Assembly: GCA_019309485.1 (NCBI GenBank)
Contig: JAFDGC010000007.1
Coordinates: 1 to 64,000, forward strand
Source: Deltaproteobacteria bacterium
GTDB taxonomy: Bacteria; Desulfobacterota; Desulfobacteria; Desulfobacterales; UBA2156
DNA: 64,000 nucleotides
Reading direction: 5' to 3'
The notes under the pieces were generated by a model. The model searched no databases. It saw only the letters and a list, made by a program, of their open reading frames with translations, and was not told where the DNA came from. Shown piece by piece: positions 61,806 to 64,000 of the stretch (position 1 is the first letter of the stretch; each line of letters opens with the position of its first letter). The position numbers and the translations under genes were made by a program.

Positions 61806-62345
61806 CTATCCCTCGAACCACTCCATGAGCCACGGTGTGGGAAACCAGACTTGGAGGAAATGTTTGAAGACCAGCGTCATGATTCCGGTAAGAAGGATCG
61901 GAATCAATAAAAGATGCACGGGCCGCCGATAATTGAGATAATAAAATCCGCCCATGAGAAACAACAGGGAGGACGCCTCCAGCCCCACCAGCCGTAGTCC
62001 GAAAAGGTGCGCCACCAGAAACACCAGGATGAAAAAGGTCTTAACGGGTCTGCCTTCGCCGTCCAAGTGCCATGCGGCGCCGGCGGGGGGACGCAGGAGA
62101 CGCCCAGTTGCGGGGAGAGCCGCCAGCACCATGAGAGAAAGGGCCATGATGGGAAAGATCAACGGTCCCTTGTAAAAGGGATCCGGGCCCGAGGTGTCGA
62201 CGTTTAAGGGGGAAGTGATCAGCACCCCTGCCGCAAACGTCCCGAAAAAGACCGAAAGGACGTCATGGAGGCGGCTGCCGGTGTTGAACGGCGCTTTCAT
62301 GGGCGCTTTCATGGGGTCGATCCCTGTAAAGGGCGGGAACCGCAC
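61806..62345 (-). CDS. tctB: Tripartite tricarboxylate transporter small membrane subunit TctB
   Basis: 179 residues with four membrane helices (VFFGTFAAGVLI; PLIFPIMALSLMVLAAL; FFILVFLVAHLFGL; HLLLIPILLTGIMTLVF). The family is weakly conserved, so identification rests on size, topology and position between tctA and tctC. An alternate start 12 codons in (PMKAP) is possible. Confidence 0.82.
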   Translation of the reverse strand: MRFPPFTGIDPMKAPMKAPFNTGSRLHDVLSVFFGTFAAGVLITSPLNVDTSGPDPFYKGPLIFPIMALSLMVLAALPATGRLLRPPAGAAWHLDGEGRPVKTFFILVFLVAHLFGLRLVGLEASSLLFLMGGFYYLNYRRPVHLLLIPILLTGIMTLVFKHFLQVWFPTPWLMEWFEG

Positions 62346-62371
62346 ATATGGATTCCCGCCGCCACGATTGC

Positions 62372-63322
62372 CTACTTGATGATGCCGAGCTCTTTCATGA
62401 TCTGCCCGAAATTTGCCAGCTCCGAATCCATTTGCTTCCGGGCCTCCTGGGGTCCGGTGGGATGGGCGATGACACCGACTTTTTGGATGACATCCTGGAT
62501 TTCCGGGAGGGCCATGACCTTGAAAAAGGTGTTGCTGAGCCGGCCGGCGATGTCATCCGGCGTTTTTGCCGGCACAAAAATCCCGAACCAGATGGAATAG
62601 GGATCTCCGAATCCCTGTTCCTTCACCGTGGGCACATCTGGATACTGGGGAAGGCGGTTGGGGAGCATACAGGCCAGAAGCTTCATCTGACCCGTTTCGA
62701 CGTAATCCTTGAGCCCGGGTGTGGAAAAGGTGATCACATCCGCGTCCCCTTTGACCACCAAAAGGGGATTGAGATTCTTGTACGCGGTTTCCTTCCATTT
62801 GAAGCCGCCGATTTGGGCCACCTTCATGGCGATGAGGGTGGGAACGGCCCCCAGTCCCCAATGAGCCAGCCGAAGCTCATGGGTCTTGCCGTACGCGGCC
62901 AGTTCCTTCAGGTTGCTGTACGGTGCATCCCCCCGGCAGGCCAGAGTGAAGGGGGAGGACCAGATCAGCCCCAGGGTTTTGAGGTCCTGGTTCTTGTAAG
63001 GGGTCTTGCCGCGGAGTACCTGGGTGATCATGGGGCCGATGGAGATGAGTCCCAAGGTATAACCGTCCGGCCGGCTTTGGGCCAACTCGTTCGTGGCCAG
63101 AACGGCGCCGCCCCCGGGTTTATTGACCACCTTGACCGGAACGCCCAATTCCTTTGACAGATGGGGGGTCATGGCCGTGGTAACCATGGTGGAGGGGTCA
63201 TTCCCCGCCGGCCAGGGAATGATGATCTGAATCGGTTTGGACGGCCATTGGGCAGCCATCCCCGCAGCCGCGGGCAAAAACAGAAAAGCCAGTACCGCTG
63301 AAATCATTTTTCTTTTCCTCAT
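62372..63322 (-). CDS. tctC: Tripartite tricarboxylate transporter substrate-binding protein TctC
   Basis: 316-residue periplasmic binding protein of the Bug/TctC family. Signal peptide (MISAVLAFLFLPAAAGMAAQ), then WPSKPIQIIIPWPAGNDPSTM with the Bug-type first loop, and VKVVNKPGGGAVLATNELAQ. First gene of tctCBA. The ligand is a carboxylate of unknown identity. A GGAGG site precedes the ATG, and a strong promoter lies about 105-135 bases upstream. Confidence 0.92.
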   Translation of the reverse strand: MRKRKMISAVLAFLFLPAAAGMAAQWPSKPIQIIIPWPAGNDPSTMVTTAMTPHLSKELGVPVKVVNKPGGGAVLATNELAQSRPDGYTLGLISIGPMITQVLRGKTPYKNQDLKTLGLIWSSPFTLACRGDAPYSNLKELAAYGKTHELRLAHWGLGAVPTLIAMKVAQIGGFKWKETAYKNLNPLLVVKGDADVITFSTPGLKDYVETGQMKLLACMLPNRLPQYPDVPTVKEQGFGDPYSIWFGIFVPAKTPDDIAGRLSNTFFKVMALPEIQDVIQKVGVIAHPTGPQEARKQMDSELANFGQIMKELGIIK

Positions 63323-63425
63323 GAGCCACCTCCATGCAAAAGGTTAGGGGACGCATCACGCACCGGGGAGCGGGAGAGGACCGCGCCGGTGCATTTTCTC
63401 TACGGGTTGCCTTTTTAGATAAAAT

Positions 63426-63455
63426 GTTATATGTTAGACCGACTTTATTTGTCAA
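63426..63455 (-). promoter_or_regulatory. Sigma70 promoter for tctCBA
   Basis: On the minus strand TTGACA (63450-63455) and TATAAC (63426-63431) are 18 bases apart, upstream of tctC. The same interval must hold the promoter and any operator of the divergent GntR gene. No palindrome that I would call a FadR/GntR operator is clear. Confidence 0.75.
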
Positions 63456-63483
63456 TCCATTTTTCTCCACTAAAGGAAACGCC

Positions 63484-64000
63484 ATGCCCTCGTTTTTGCC
63501 CGTCAAACAAATCCGGGTATCGGATGTGGTTTTCAAGCAATTGAAAAGCGCCATCCTTTCCGGACAATTTTCGCCCGGCCAAAAACTCCCTTCCGAACGA
63601 GAGCTCACCGAAACCTTTCAGATCAGCCGGGTGGTGGTGCGGGAGGCCATCCGCAGCCTGGAAACCTCCGGATTCGTCACCATCCGCCAGGGGCCCCACG
63701 GGGGTGCCTATGTAAAGGAACTGGGATTCGATCGGGTCTTTGAGTCCTTTTTGGACCTCTTCCTGATGGGACGGATGTCCGTGGCCGAGCTCATCCAGGT
63801 GCGGCAGCTCATCCAGCCGGAGGTTTCCCGGCTGGCCGCCCTCCACGTCAACGCGGACTCGGCGCGTCTTTTGGAAGAGGCTCTGGCTTTCGAGGCAACC
63901 CCCAAACCCAGCCACGCCGAGCGGGTGAAGGGCCGGATGGCCACCGACCTCGTACTGGCCAAAATGTGTGGAAACCGTCTCTACCAGGCCATCCTTGAGC
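63484..64000 (+). CDS. GntR-family (FadR subfamily) regulator, cut by window end
   Basis: At least 172 codons from ATG 63484, continuing past the window. N-terminal winged helix: VVFKQLKSAILSGQFSPGQKL, SERELTETFQISRVVVREAI and LETSGFVTIRQGPHGGAYV. The start of the FCD-type helical ligand domain follows (LIQVRQLIQPEVSRLAALH). It is divergent from tctCBA and probably controls that transporter in answer to its substrate. The C-terminal half is unseen. Confidence 0.85.
   Translation, partial: MPSFLPVKQIRVSDVVFKQLKSAILSGQFSPGQKLPSERELTETFQISRVVVREAIRSLETSGFVTIRQGPHGGAYVKELGFDRVFESFLDLFLMGRMSVAELIQVRQLIQPEVSRLAALHVNADSARLLEEALAFEATPKPSHAERVKGRMATDLVLAKMCGNRLYQAILE

Noticed and set aside
1-64000. 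rRNA, tRNA, CRISPR arrays, prophage or integron features
   Set aside because: I looked for conserved tRNA T-loops, rRNA segments, repeat-spacer patterns and integrase or capsid genes and saw none.

Overview
The window is about 57 percent G+C by eye, gene-dense, and looks like chromosome of an anaerobic Gram-negative bacterium. The best guess is a Desulfobacterota (sulfate-reducer or syntroph type) genome. This is inferred from the gene content: an electron-bifurcating NfnAB pair, many [4Fe-4S] proteins (DUF362, CGGC, a QueG-like protein, a short siroheme-type reductase), several acyl-CoA ligases beside branched-chain amino acid (LIV) type ABC transporters, a tripartite tricarboxylate transporter, and short intergenic palindromic repeats. 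Lnt and TatA point to an outer membrane and Tat export. I see no rRNA, tRNA, CRISPR array or prophage.

Layout. 1-392: three covarying REP-like hairpins, a good sigma70 promoter and a structured leader ending in a terminator. 392-4488 (+): lnt, prfB (with the programmed +1 frameshift intact), an HD protein and thiD. 4624-7378 (-): thiamine-precursor ABC transporter thiZXY behind a TPP riboswitch. 7534-9842 (-): nfnA-nfnB. 10304-17471: tatD, a MoxR/VWA pair, a MetE-like methyltransferase with a QueG-like Fe-S protein, small Cys-rich proteins, tatA, ssb and trxA. 17692-27919 (-): one long co-oriented block coding a LIV-type transporter interleaved with two CoA ligases and ending in CGGC and DUF362 Fe-S proteins; it looks like an import-and-activate module for an organic acid. 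28161-30724 (+): another CoA ligase and a broken GalT-like gene.

30721-42808 is a histidine-utilisation locus. On the minus strand are hutU, glutamate formiminotransferase, cyclodeaminase and hutI, followed by a second complete LIV-type transporter that probably imports histidine. On the plus strand are hutC, with a palindromic operator over its promoter, and hutH. The route goes through formimino-tetrahydrofolate. 43005-46338 is a redox-responsive group: a Crp/Fnr regulator, an FNR-type box, an HD protein, a ferredoxin and a lone siroheme-type half reductase.

46339-48402 is a decayed insertion hotspot: the 3' end of an RND pump gene, a truncated and frameshifted IS630 transposase, the 5' end of tadA joined to the 3' part of an IS1634 transposase, and two families of dispersed repeats. 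48423-56296: a DMT exporter, a large hybrid histidine kinase next to an orphan oligopeptide-type binding protein, and an ABC-F ATPase. 56683-64000: a histone H1-like Lys/Ala protein, a metallo-beta-lactamase fold hydrolase, an aryl-sulfotransferase-like protein, a tctCBA transporter operon that ends with an unusual glutaredoxin fusion, and a divergent GntR regulator cut by the window edge.

The most interesting items are the MetE-like/QueG-like pair, the benzoate-CoA-ligase-like protein that lacks its phosphate-binding loop, the glutaredoxin fused to a motif-less radical-SAM-like domain, the binding-protein/histidine-kinase pair, the structured leader before lnt, and the two families of covarying palindromic repeats.
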